Shown: positions 8,294 to 16,674 of the stretch, one piece after another
Position numbering within the stretch: the first letter of the stretch is position 1
How the letters are laid out: each line of letters starts with the position of its first letter
From: Nostoc parmelioides FACHB-3921
GTDB taxonomy: Bacteria > Cyanobacteriota > Cyanobacteriia > Cyanobacteriales > Nostocaceae
Reading direction: 5' to 3'
Assembly (NCBI RefSeq): GCF_014696625.1
Contig: NZ_JACJQL010000023.1
Location: 1-64,000, forward strand
Length of the DNA: 64,000 nucleotides
Translations under genes and position numbers: made by a program
The notes under the pieces: model-generated
The model's database searches: none
Told to the model about the DNA's origin: nothing
The model's input: the letters and a program-made list of their open reading frames with translations, nothing else

Positions 8294-10150
8294 TTATCTA
8301 CGCTTCCACCAGATAATGGCGGCTGTGACTAAGCCGAGTAAGGGTAAAACAAACAGAGAGGATAGTGTTAAGAGGTTGGCTTGTGAGGTGGATAGGTTCA
8401 TTCGTCTATTTTTTGGTTCTTTAGGACGAATCGAAAGGGGTTGCTGGTCTTGCTGACTTAGCCAGGTGACAGAATTAAGGAAGACATCCCCATTTAATTG
8501 CTGTTGAAATATGGTGTTGGTGACAAATTCTGAATTCCCTATCACTACTAGCCGTGATTCGGTGGCTGGTTTTTCAGGCTTCTCTTCGCTTGGGGGAGTT
8601 GTTGTTGTTGGGGATGGTGAAGGAATGGGACTGGCTTGACTTTGGTTTGTTGGGGATGAGGTGGGAGTGGGGCTTGCTGGTGTTGTTGTTGGGGATGGTG
8701 AAGGAATGGGGCTTGCTTGAGTTTGGTTTGTTGGGGATGAGGTGGGAGTGGGGCTTGCTGGTGTTGTTGTTGGGGATGGTGAAGGAATGAGGCTTGCTTG
8801 AGTTTGGTTTGTTGGGGATGAGGTGGGAGTGGGGCTTGCTGGTGTTGTTGTTGGGGATGGTGAAGGAATGGGGCTAGATGAGGCTGGTAGTTTTCTCGTT
8901 AAAGCTACACCCAAGGTTAAAGGCCCTTTCAGGTCTTTTTCGGGGTTAAACTGCAAATTTTCGTTTTCTAGGTCGCTTTCTGCCCAACTGTTGGGATAGG
9001 CTTTGGTTTTTAACAATGGGGTAGACTCTACACCAGCTACCGGAGTAATTTCTAGAGGTCTGGCTAGGGGATAAAAGGAAATATTGTTACCAAAATCTTT
9101 TGTAATCGGGTGTTGTCCGTAGTCTGTAACTATAGGTGCAGCCGGGCCGAGTTGTGCGCCAGTTCCAGAGACATCGACTGCTAAACGATCATCTAAGCGT
9201 ACACCCCATTCTTGCAGTAAGCTGTTGATGTTGGGGTTGGTGCTGGGGTCAATCATGAGTAGGGCGTTACCACCACGATTGAGATAGTCTTGTAATGCTT
9301 TGACTTCTGCGTCAAATAATCCGCGTTTAGGGCCTGCTAGGATTACAACGTCAGCATCATCAGGCACTTTGGCATTTTCTACTAAATTCAAAGGTGAGGA
9401 ATTATAGTTTTTATCACCCAATGCTTGGACTGCTTGAGAGATAGTACCTTCACCTTCAGCAATTGGGTGTTCGCCATGACCTTGGAGGAAGTAGACTTTG
9501 GCAGTGCGATCGCTAATAATTTGTTGTAGGCGATTGGTTAAGCGAATTTCTGACAGGCGTTCATTCACACTCAAGGTTTGCACTAATTGCCGTCTATTCC
9601 CAGATTCTATAAAAACTTGACCATAATCACCATAATTTTTAACGCCAAATTTTTCCGCTAGTCCTGGTCTAGTTTGAGGATTAATATACTCAAAATCAAA
9701 GTTACTACTTTTGCGGCGATAATTTTCTAAAATTTGTTGGTCTTGGGGATTTTGGGTGACATCAAACACCCAAACTTTTACTGGTTGTTGGAGATTTTGC
9801 ACCAGTTGTTGTGATTGTGGTGATAGGGTAAATAACTGGGATTCTGTTAAATCTGCCCGTACTTGGTAGCGACTCCCTAAAAAGTTTATCAGTCCCAAAA
9901 TCACCAAAACTGCCAGAATTGCCGCGATAGCGTTAGTACCGGCTTGGGTAGAACGTCGTTTCCACCATTGACTACGCTGACTTTGCCACGCTAACCACAA
10001 CCCAACGATGATAATTCCAGAAATTAATAATGCTAGGGTAATTGTCCCCCAGGTATCAGAAACTAATCCAGACGTTAAACCCGCGACAATCAAGAAAGGG
10101 CCTAACCAAAATAAATATTTCCAAAGTTGCTTTTGTTTAATGATTTTCAT
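8294..10150 (-). CDS. GldG-like extracytoplasmic ABC-transporter component with variable proline/threonine repeats
   Basis: About 618 residues from the ATG at 10150; a longer TTG start at 10162 is less likely. Two N-terminal membrane helices (about 12-60), another near residue 80 (AILAVLVILGLINFLGSRY), then a GldG/intraflagellar-type domain: RADLTESQLFTLSPQS, the GHGEHPIAEGEG segment, and DVVILAGPKRGLFDAEV followed by LNRGGNALLMIDP. A low-complexity linker of 27-residue units (IPSPSPTTTPASPTPTSSP and so on) precedes ESRLVVIGNSEFVTN and a C-terminal membrane helix (LTLSSLFVLPLLGLVTAAII). In Bacteroidetes GldG works with GldA and GldF in gliding. In cyanobacteria the role is unproven. Confidence 0.85.
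   Translation of the reverse strand: MKIIKQKQLWKYLFWLGPFLIVAGLTSGLVSDTWGTITLALLISGIIIVGLWLAWQSQRSQWWKRRSTQAGTNAIAAILAVLVILGLINFLGSRYQVRADLTESQLFTLSPQSQQLVQNLQQPVKVWVFDVTQNPQDQQILENYRRKSSNFDFEYINPQTRPGLAEKFGVKNYGDYGQVFIESGNRRQLVQTLSVNERLSEIRLTNRLQQIISDRTAKVYFLQGHGEHPIAEGEGTISQAVQALGDKNYNSSPLNLVENAKVPDDADVVILAGPKRGLFDAEVKALQDYLNRGGNALLMIDPSTNPNINSLLQEWGVRLDDRLAVDVSGTGAQLGPAAPIVTDYGQHPITKDFGNNISFYPLARPLEITPVAGVESTPLLKTKAYPNSWAESDLENENLQFNPEKDLKGPLTLGVALTRKLPASSSPIPSPSPTTTPASPTPTSSPTNQTQASLIPSPSPTTTPASPTPTSSPTNQTQASPIPSPSPTTTPASPTPTSSPTNQSQASPIPSPSPTTTTPPSEEKPEKPATESRLVVIGNSEFVTNTIFQQQLNGDVFLNSVTWLSQQDQQPLSIRPKEPKNRRMNLSTSQANLLTLSSLFVLPLLGLVTAAIIWWKRR
8619..8873. repeat. 81-bp in-frame minisatellite in the gldG-like gene
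   Basis: Three full 81-bp units (8619-8699, 8700-8780, 8781-8861) and a partial fourth, nearly identical to each other. The period is a multiple of three, so copy changes would only lengthen or shorten the Ser/Pro/Thr-rich linker by 27 residues. Confidence 0.92.
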
Positions 10151-10170
10151 ATTAAAAGTCAAATGTCAAA

Positions 10171-10202
10171 GGTCAACAGTCAACAGTCAACAGTCAACAG
10201 TT
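10171..10202. repeat. Tandem heptamer repeat (CAGTCAA)n between operon genes
   Basis: About four head-to-tail copies of the 7-mer CAGTCAA lie in the 93-base gap between the permease gene and the GldG-like gene. This is a short tandemly repeated repetitive sequence of the heptamer class known from filamentous cyanobacteria. It sits inside a likely transcript. Confidence 0.85.
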
Positions 10203-10243
10203 ACATATTTTTGGACACTGGACTATTAACTATGGACTATTGA

Positions 10244-11056
10244 CTAATTACGCTGAAATCTCAGTGCATCAATTGATTGGGCTGTAAGAAAGATTCCCAA
10301 AAAGATGTAACTGGCAAATAATATTAAGGCGCTGGTGTCAAAAATGCCTTGAATAAAAGTGTTGTAATGTTTTAGTAGAGATAAATGCCCAATTATTTCT
10401 CCTACGGGGCCACCGATACCTTTAGCAATGACATCCACAAATAACAGCAATAAAACTAGGGCAAAGGTGAAGACCGCAGACAAGATAGTGCTGTCGGTTA
10501 AGGAGGAAATAAACATTCCTAAGGATAAAATGGCTGCTGCTAGTAAGATTAACCCCAAATGAGCGAGTAGGGGTATTGTAGCTGGCATTGGTGGATTAGA
10601 ACTACTAAGAGCGATCGCTTCAAATAGTAGTAATGGTACAACTAGAGTAATAAAAAATGTCAGCACACCTAATAATTTACCAACCGCTACTGCCCAATTA
10701 GTGACTGGTGAGGTGGCTAAAAGTTCCAATGTACCGCGTTTGCGTTCTTCGGCGTACAATCCCATCGACAACACTGGCAAGATAAATAATAATAGCCAAC
10801 CCAACCGATCTAAAAATGCCTGGATAAATTCCGCCGGTACATCAATTGGGGGGACTGGTACTCCTAGTTGTTGTCCTTGTACATCCAAAGAAGCGACGTA
10901 TACTAAAATGCCATTTGGCCCCAGCAAAATCATCACTAAGAATAACCCAGCGATGAACCAAAATACAGAGGCGATCGCATAAGCTAAGGGTGAGACAAAA
11001 TAACTCTGTAACTCTCGGCGATAAATGGCAATAATATTGCTCAAGACTATACCCAT
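10244..11056 (-). CDS. ABC-2 type permease (GldF-like)
   Basis: A 270-residue membrane protein with about six helices: IIAIYRRELQSYFVSPLAY at the N-terminus, then AYAIASVFWFIAGLFLVMIL, LLLFILPVLSMGLYAEERKRG, GTLELLATSPV, LGVLTFFITLVVPLLLFEAI and further hydrophobic stretches. YFVSPLAYAI and ERKRGTLELLATSPV are typical of the ABC-2/GldF permease family. Its ATG directly follows the stop codon of the ATPase gene (no gap), so the two are translationally coupled. It should form the membrane channel or anchor of the complex with the ATPase and the GldG-like protein. Substrate unknown. Confidence 0.88.
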   Translation of the reverse strand: MGIVLSNIIAIYRRELQSYFVSPLAYAIASVFWFIAGLFLVMILLGPNGILVYVASLDVQGQQLGVPVPPIDVPAEFIQAFLDRLGWLLLFILPVLSMGLYAEERKRGTLELLATSPVTNWAVAVGKLLGVLTFFITLVVPLLLFEAIALSSSNPPMPATIPLLAHLGLILLAAAILSLGMFISSLTDSTILSAVFTFALVLLLLFVDVIAKGIGGPVGEIIGHLSLLKHYNTFIQGIFDTSALILFASYIFLGIFLTAQSIDALRFQRN

Positions 11057-12052
11057 TTACGCTGCTTCTCCTTCTTTGGTTGCTGAATCGTTCAGGGATG
11101 TGAGATTCTTTTCTTCTGTAGTTAGTTGCAAGAAGACATCTTCTAGGGTAGCGCTGACACGGCGCATTTCGTGCAAACCAAATCCCGAACTGATTAAAGT
11201 TGTAGCAATATCTTTGCCGGCTTCGCTTCCCGGTTTTGAGAGTACACGCAAGTATGCACGGTTATCTCTGGGAAGATGATGACCAGGAATAGATTCTACC
11301 AAACTCACCCCAGGCACTTTTTGTAATACCTGCTTGGCTAGGGCTACTTCCCCCTCAACTTCAATTTCATAACCTGAGCCACCTGTCAACTGGGTCATCA
11401 AATGTTCTGGTGTGTTTGTAGCTACTACTTTACCGCGATTGATAATGGCAACACGGCTACAGGTCATACTTACTTCTGGCAAAATGTGAGTAGATAAAAT
11501 TACTGTGTGGGTTCCTGCGAGGCTTTTAATTAAATTCCGTACATCGATAATTTGTCTGGGGTCGAGTCCCACCGTCGGTTCATCCAGAATAATAGCTGGT
11601 GGGTCATGAACAATCGCCTGAGCAATACCCACCCTTTGACGATATCCTTTAGATAATTTGCGGATAATTACTTTACGCCTATCCTCCAGATTACAACGTT
11701 TGATCGCTGCGTTTACTTTGGGATTGCGATCGCCTGCGGACACCCCTTTAATCCGCGCCACAAAATGCAGAAAACCCTCCACCGTCATATCTGTATATAA
11801 CGGCGGCGTTTCTGGTAAATAACCAATACGCTGACGCGCCGCCAAAGAATTTTCGTGGACATCAAAACCCGCAATTTTGGCTGTCCCACTACTTGCGGGT
11901 AAATAACCAGCCAAAATCCGCATAGTTGTCGTCTTCCCCGCCCCATTCGGCCCCAAAAACCCCACAATTTCCCCAGGTTCGACACTAAAAGTCACATCAG
12001 TAATTGCTGGGGTGGAACCATAGATTTTACTTAGATGTTCAACTTCAATCAT
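11057..12052 (-). CDS. ABC transporter ATP-binding protein (GldA-like), first gene of the operon
   Basis: A 331-residue ATPase. Walker A is GPNGAGKTTT (about residues 34-43), the signature region is LSKGYRQRVGIAQAI, Walker B is AIILDEPTVGLDP, and the switch His lies in STHILPEV. The C-terminal extension of about 100 residues, ending with RVSATLEDVFLQLT, is typical of the subfamily that drives ABC-2 permeases. It is transcribed first, followed by permease, GldG-like and DUF4340 genes, all minus strand with small gaps. The set looks like a complete export or mechanical ABC complex of the GldAFG type. Confidence 0.9.
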   Translation of the reverse strand: MIEVEHLSKIYGSTPAITDVTFSVEPGEIVGFLGPNGAGKTTTMRILAGYLPASSGTAKIAGFDVHENSLAARQRIGYLPETPPLYTDMTVEGFLHFVARIKGVSAGDRNPKVNAAIKRCNLEDRRKVIIRKLSKGYRQRVGIAQAIVHDPPAIILDEPTVGLDPRQIIDVRNLIKSLAGTHTVILSTHILPEVSMTCSRVAIINRGKVVATNTPEHLMTQLTGGSGYEIEVEGEVALAKQVLQKVPGVSLVESIPGHHLPRDNRAYLRVLSKPGSEAGKDIATTLISSGFGLHEMRRVSATLEDVFLQLTTEEKNLTSLNDSATKEGEAA

Positions 12053-12228
12053 CAGTTTCGTCGAGCAACTTCATCTAGGGTACTCAACAATATTGACATT
12101 TTCCCAACCCTCTTGACCAAAGAGGCAGGGGAGCAGGGAACATGACTTAAAATTAGACTCAATAGGATTAACCCTCACAATGCCAGAAATTTATGAAGAT
12201 GTCATCAATATATAAGGTCAAATAAATC

Positions 12229-12468
12229 ATGCAGCCAGCCCTACATATTACAACCCAAATTCTCCCCGGTAACAAAATAGAAATAGAAATTCCCGAAGCT
12301 GGAATTGGCGATACCGTTGATGTCTTCATCGTCCTACCAGAAAAAGCCCAATCAAACCGACGTTCTGTTATGGAGATTTTAGAAGAAGTTCATGCTAAAC
12401 GCCAACCAAGAAGTGCAGAAGAAATAGATAGACAATTGCAAGAGGAACGAGACTCATGGGACAGTTAA
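12229..12468 (+). CDS. Putative antitoxin of a PIN-type toxin-antitoxin pair
   Basis: A 79-residue protein. The first half (IEIEIPEAGIGDTVDVFIVLP) resembles a short beta-rich DNA-binding start seen in small cyanobacterial antitoxins, and the second half (RRSVMEILEEVHAKRQPRSAEEIDRQLQEERDSW) is a charged helix typical of toxin-binding tails. It overlaps the PIN gene by 13 bases, the usual arrangement for antitoxin then toxin. I infer that it neutralises the PIN protein and represses the pair. I cannot name a family with certainty. Confidence 0.7.
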   Translation: MQPALHITTQILPGNKIEIEIPEAGIGDTVDVFIVLPEKAQSNRRSVMEILEEVHAKRQPRSAEEIDRQLQEERDSWDS

Positions 12469-12899
12469 CTCTCCCCTCTTCTAGCCTTATCTACATAGAC
12501 ACGGTAGTAGTGATTTATAGCGTGGAGTGGAATCCTAACTATTATTCACTACTTGAACCTTTATGGTTAAAATTCCAAATGGGAGACATTAAAATTGTTA
12601 GCAGTGAACTTATTCTCATGGAAGCGTTAGTACGTCCTTTAAGGAATAATGATATATTCCTCATCAATACATACGAGCAATTACTATTATCCGCAGCAAT
12701 GCAACTCACGCCGATTAATCAAGACATATTAAAACAAGCCGCAAACCTTCGAGCTACAACCAAACTCAAAACCCCAGATGCGATTCATGCAGCCACAGCC
12801 CTATCTGTAAACTGTAACCAATTCATCACCAACGATCAAGCCTTTGGCAACATTCCTAATTTACCCGTCACTATTCTTAGCGAACTCCTATCCCCTTAA
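12456..12899 (+). CDS. PIN-domain ribonuclease toxin (VapC-like)
   Basis: A 147-residue PIN-domain protein with the expected acidic residues: Asp in LIYIDTVVVIY, Glu in SSELILMEALVRP, Asp in KTPDAIHAATAL and Asp in FITNDQAFGNIP. This pattern marks Mg-dependent RNases such as VapC. The ATG overlaps the end of the antitoxin gene. Together the pair would form a type II toxin-antitoxin module. Target RNA unknown. Confidence 0.82.
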   Translation: MGQLTLPSSSLIYIDTVVVIYSVEWNPNYYSLLEPLWLKFQMGDIKIVSSELILMEALVRPLRNNDIFLINTYEQLLLSAAMQLTPINQDILKQAANLRATTKLKTPDAIHAATALSVNCNQFITNDQAFGNIPNLPVTILSELLSP

Positions 12900-12933
12900 C
12901 TATTACTCTGCGCCTCTGCGTGATCAAAATCCT

Positions 12934-13369
12934 ATGCCTATACATGACATTATAGATAATCGCCAGCAAAAATTAGTAGACCAAATCAACTGCATTCTCA
13001 ACTCATCATCGTCTGCACATTTCGCCGTCGGTTATTTCTTCCTTTCCGGCTTCACCGCCATAGCAGAACAACTAACAAACATTAAAGAATTACGCTTGCT
13101 CATTGGCAATACCAGCAACCACCAAACCATCGAACAAATCGCCCAAGGATCAAATTAATATTTTAGAAAGTGCATTTCGTAGTTCTGGAAATCAAGCTAT
13201 TAACAGAGAATTAAATATCATGCGCAGCAATGGATTATCTGGAGAGGATTTATTTCATCAACTGGTACAAATTTATCATCAGCATAATATGCGTGAGTGG
13301 TTAAATAACAGTTTGCCAATATTGTCCCAACCCATTCCCATTGTGATTTGCAGCGAAGCCCTGATATAA
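12934..13369 (+). pseudogene. Decayed remnant of a helicase-like gene with a phospholipase-D-like N-terminus
   Basis: The first part, from the ATG at 12934, reads MPIHDIIDNRQQKLVDQINC then AHFAVGYFFLSGF and LRLLIGNTS, which resembles the PLD-like N-terminus of some SNF2/DEAD-type helicases. The frame ends at 13158. A second frame, from about 13140, continues with DQINILESAFRSSGNQAINR and LFHQLVQIYHQHNMREW and resembles a different part of a longer protein. The two frames and the short total length suggest a large internal deletion plus a frameshift. I am fairly sure it is broken, less sure of the parent family. Confidence 0.5.
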
Positions 13370-13422
13370 GTAGTGTTGCTTTATGATGGACGTAATTTCC
13401 ACAAATTGCTGCTCAATCATTA

Positions 13423-15507
13423 ATGGTGAACAATACGCCCATTGCCACAGTCTATGTCAACCCAGCAACGGGGAATGACGCTAACACAGGTTCACGGCAG
13501 AGTCCGTTTAAAACCCTGACCCGCGCTTTGAAAGCTACTCCACCAACGATTGTCCAACTGAGTGCTGGGACTTATAATACCGCCAATAAAGAAGTTTTTC
13601 CCTTGGTTATTCCTGAGGGGGTAACGGTGGTAGGGAACGAAGCCAGCAAAGGTGCAGGAATTTTGATTTCTGGGGGGGGAGAATACCAAAGCCCTAGTTT
13701 TAGTGTGCAGAATGTCACCTTAGTTTTACTCAATCAAGCCAGTATCCGGGGTGTGACTGTCACCAACCCCATAGCCAAGGGTACTGGTGTGTGGATTGAA
13801 TCAACTGCGCCTAACATTGCTAATAATACTTTTACTAATTGTGGTCGAGAAGGCGTATTTACTAGCGGTACAGCCAAACCAGCCATTTTAGATAACGTAT
13901 TTGTGCAGAATGCGGCTAGTGGTTTATTTATGGCACGCAACAGCAAAGGGGAAGTATTGCGGAATGTGTTCCAAAAGAATCCTTTAGGTATCGCTATCAG
14001 TGACTTTGCTGCACCTTTACTCGTTAATAACAAACTATCAGAAAATCGGACAGCGATCGCTCTTTCTCGCAATGCCCGTCCTGTACTACGTCATAATTTA
14101 CTCATCAAAAACACCCAAGGCGGATTATTAATCAATGAAAACGCCATCCCTGACTTGGGTAGCAGCCAAGATACAGCTGGCAATATTTTCAGTAATAATG
14201 GTGAATTTGATATTCAAAATACTACAACCCAAAAATTAGTTTCTGTAGGCAATCAATTAAATCCCACCCAAGTCAAGGGATTGGTGGAATTTCCTGCCGC
14301 CATCATCGATATTCCCATACAGTCGGCTAACACTCGTTTTCTTGACCTAGCCGGGCATTGGGCAACCGCTTTTGTAGAAGCGTTGGTAAACAAGGGACTC
14401 ATGAGTGGCTTTCCCGATGGCACATTTGCCCCCGATGCACCAATCACCCGCGCCCAATATGCGGCGGTGATTGCCAAAACCTTTCAACTCCCCGCCAACA
14501 ATCAGCCACCCAAATTCACCGATATCAAATCAGATTTCTGGGCAGCATCAGCCATCACCAAAGCCGCCCAAATGGGATTTATTAGCGGTTTTCCTGATGG
14601 AACCTTCCGCCCCATGCAGAACTTAAGCAAAGTGCAAGCAATCGTTTCCATTGTTAATGGTCTGAAATTAACTGGAGGTAGCCCCAATGTGTTAACTGTA
14701 TACCGCGATCGCGCCCAAATTCCCAGTTATGCCACAAATCCCCTCGCCGTCGCCACCCAAAACAGCTTGGTTGTCAACTATCCCCAAACCGATAGACTAG
14801 AACCACTGCGAGATATCACCCGCGCCGAGATAGGGGCTTTAATTTATCAGGCATTAGTAGCTAATGGGCAAGAAAAAGCGATCGCTTCACCATATATAGT
14901 CAGCCCTGAAGTTGATACTCCCTCCTTCACCGATCTGACAGGACACTGGGCTGAACCATTCATTCGCGGTTTAGCCAGCATGGGGATCACCAGTGGTTTT
15001 GCTGATGGTAGCTATCAACCAAACAAACCCATGACCCGCGCCCAATATGCGGCAATGGTAGCAGTAGCCTTTAACCCATCAGCGAGAAGACCAGCCACAG
15101 ATTTTGCTGACGTACCCAAGAATTTTTGGGCATACAAAGCCTTACAAATCGCCGCTAGTGGCGGCTTCGTCAGTGGTTTTAGCGATCGCACCTTCCGCCC
15201 CGACCAAAACGTCCAGAGGCTACAGGTCATCGTCTCTCTAGTCAACGGATTAGCCCTATCGACAGTTGATAGCAATAACTTACTCATCTACACTGACAAT
15301 AATAATATTCCTGAATATGCTCGCAAAGCCGTGGTTACAGCAACACAACAAAAAATTACTGTCAACTATCCAGACCCAAAACAGCTAGCACCAACCAGAG
15401 AAGCCACCAGGGCAGAAGTAGCCGCAATGGTCTATCAAGCCTTAGTCGCCATACAAAGAGCGCCAAGTATTAACTCACCCTATATTATTTCGACAGTTAG
15501 CAGTTGA
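13423..15507 (+). CDS. Beta-helix (DUF1565) protein with six SLH domains
   Basis: A 694-residue protein. Residues 8-290 form a pectate-lyase-like right-handed beta-helix: VYVNPATGNDANTGSRQSPF is the DUF1565 start, followed by repeated short coils such as IANNTFTNCGREGVF and AILDNVFVQNAASGLF. After residue 305 come six S-layer homology domains in two sets of three, starting FLDLAGHWATAFVEALV, FTDIKSDFWAASAITKA, YRDRAQIPSYATNPLAV, FTDLTGHWAEPFIRGLA, FADVPKNFWAYKALQIA and YTDNNNIPEYARKAVVT. SLH triplets normally anchor proteins to the cell wall or outer layers. There is no obvious Sec signal peptide, and the frame closes 30 bases upstream of the chosen ATG, so the route of export is unclear. Confidence 0.88.
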   Translation: MVNNTPIATVYVNPATGNDANTGSRQSPFKTLTRALKATPPTIVQLSAGTYNTANKEVFPLVIPEGVTVVGNEASKGAGILISGGGEYQSPSFSVQNVTLVLLNQASIRGVTVTNPIAKGTGVWIESTAPNIANNTFTNCGREGVFTSGTAKPAILDNVFVQNAASGLFMARNSKGEVLRNVFQKNPLGIAISDFAAPLLVNNKLSENRTAIALSRNARPVLRHNLLIKNTQGGLLINENAIPDLGSSQDTAGNIFSNNGEFDIQNTTTQKLVSVGNQLNPTQVKGLVEFPAAIIDIPIQSANTRFLDLAGHWATAFVEALVNKGLMSGFPDGTFAPDAPITRAQYAAVIAKTFQLPANNQPPKFTDIKSDFWAASAITKAAQMGFISGFPDGTFRPMQNLSKVQAIVSIVNGLKLTGGSPNVLTVYRDRAQIPSYATNPLAVATQNSLVVNYPQTDRLEPLRDITRAEIGALIYQALVANGQEKAIASPYIVSPEVDTPSFTDLTGHWAEPFIRGLASMGITSGFADGSYQPNKPMTRAQYAAMVAVAFNPSARRPATDFADVPKNFWAYKALQIAASGGFVSGFSDRTFRPDQNVQRLQVIVSLVNGLALSTVDSNNLLIYTDNNNIPEYARKAVVTATQQKITVNYPDPKQLAPTREATRAEVAAMVYQALVAIQRAPSINSPYIISTVSS

Positions 15508-15587
15508 ACAAGTAAAATAAAAAACACTGCCTTTTAGTCGGAAAACTCTTGGTAATAAATCCTACAGCCAAAAACACGCTAGGCTAT

Positions 15588-16271
15588 ATGCGATGGGTCG
15601 ATGATTCATACCTATTGCCAGCAGCTAAAGGTCTTATGTCAACATCAGTACCAAACACCTATGCCAAATTGGCAAAAGCCCTACTCATTAACTATAGTTT
15701 TGACCTTAGTGGTTATCACGTTGATGAGTTAGTTAACCGTTGGCAAAAACAATATCCCGCCGACTGGCTGCATCTAGCAGTAATTGAGGCACTATATCAA
15801 GGTCGCTATAAAGCAATCTCAGTACAGCAACTCTTGGCATTTTGGCAAAGGCGGGGTCAGGAAATATATCATTTCAACATGGAATTTGAACGCCTGATTT
15901 GCAGCAAATTTCCTGAAAGCTTAACTCCAATGGCTGCATCCGAACAATATAGCAGACAAGGAAAAAACCAAAATCAGACCCTACAATTGATGAGTTTCAA
16001 ACAACAGGAACAAGTCAAAGAAGAAGAGGAACCCCCAACCGAAAAGATGTTGGCACTTCCTAGCGCGAGTATGACAGCTAGTATTGAGGTCAGCTTAAGC
16101 CAACCAGAAGATTATCTAGGTCAGCCTTTCTCCCTCAACCCTGATATATCCACAAAACTACTACCAATATCAGTCACTCATCCACCTATTGGGCAGTTTA
16201 CCCCACAAACAAGCGATCGCTCCGAGTCCTTCACCTCAAAACTCAAAGCAATATCTAACGAAAATCCCTAA
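15588..16271 (+). CDS. Uncharacterised protein downstream of the SLH gene
   Basis: About 227 residues from the ATG at 15588; the frame also opens at a TTG 39 bases earlier. Residues 1-115 look folded and mostly helical (YAKLAKALLINYSFDLSGY, DELVNRWQKQYPADWLHL, YKAISVQQLLAFWQRRGQE). The rest is polar and low-complexity (QVKEEEEPPTEKM). No signal peptide, membrane segment or catalytic motif is visible. It follows the SLH gene in the same direction by about 80 bases, so the two could be cotranscribed. I do not recognise the family. Confidence 0.65.
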   Translation: MRWVDDSYLLPAAKGLMSTSVPNTYAKLAKALLINYSFDLSGYHVDELVNRWQKQYPADWLHLAVIEALYQGRYKAISVQQLLAFWQRRGQEIYHFNMEFERLICSKFPESLTPMAASEQYSRQGKNQNQTLQLMSFKQQEQVKEEEEPPTEKMLALPSASMTASIEVSLSQPEDYLGQPFSLNPDISTKLLPISVTHPPIGQFTPQTSDRSESFTSKLKAISNENP

Positions 16272-16674
16272 TGATGAACAACAGAAGACTTAACCATCTG
16301 CGTTAGTCTCCAGTCATTTCCATCAAAAACACTCTTATTTTGCATTAAAAACCTTAATAATTGTTTCTATATTTTCTTTTTATATTTAATTAATTCAATA
16401 CATAAATTGCCGTGAGTCTTAAAGCGTGTTTGAAAAGTGGTTAGCGGTGATTTTAAGCACTTGTAGATCCCCCCTGACCCCCCTTAAAAAGGGGGGAAAG
16501 CTTCTCAAAGTCCCCCTTTTTAAGGGGGATTTAGGGGGATCGAATAACTTGTGTGTACACGGTAGCCGCGCCGAGGAGAGAGGCTTTAAAACCTTAATTT
16601 TTCGTTGAGCTTTGAAGACATTTAAGCCCCTCTCCGACGCGGCGAGGGGTTGGGGAGAAGTCATCGAACTTACG
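16272..16674. other. Convergent intergenic region rich in palindromes
   Basis: This 403-base gap between the unknown plus-strand gene and the subtilase gene holds the long inverted repeat at 16466-16541 and a second imperfect dyad (GCCGCGCCGAGGAGAGAGGC near 16564-16583 with CCTCTCCGACGCGGCGAGGG near 16628-16647). Short open frames here are low-complexity products of the repeats and not genes. Confidence 0.5.
16466..16541. repeat. Long near-perfect inverted repeat of C/G runs
   Basis: The left arm starts GATCCCCCCTGACCCCCCTT and the right arm ends with the near-complementary AAGGGGGATTTAGGGGGATC. The arms are about 33 nt around a short centre CTTCTCAAAG, and each arm also contains a small inner hairpin. 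The family of palindromes built from GATCCCCC...AAGGGGG is common in Nostoc intergenic DNA, possibly as non-autonomous mobile elements. Confidence 0.8.

Noticed and set aside
8554..8790. Plus-strand frame rich in Leu, Gly, Met and Trp
   Set aside because: It is the antisense reading of the 81-bp minisatellite of the gldG-like gene.
10171..10202. CRISPR-like short repeats
   Set aside because: The units are 7 bases head to tail with no spacers. Other heptamer runs in the window are the same. No cas genes are present.
12180..12216. Tiny frame starting MPEIYEDVINI before the antitoxin gene
   Set aside because: Only 11 codons before a stop. It could be the stub of an older gene, but there is not enough to call.
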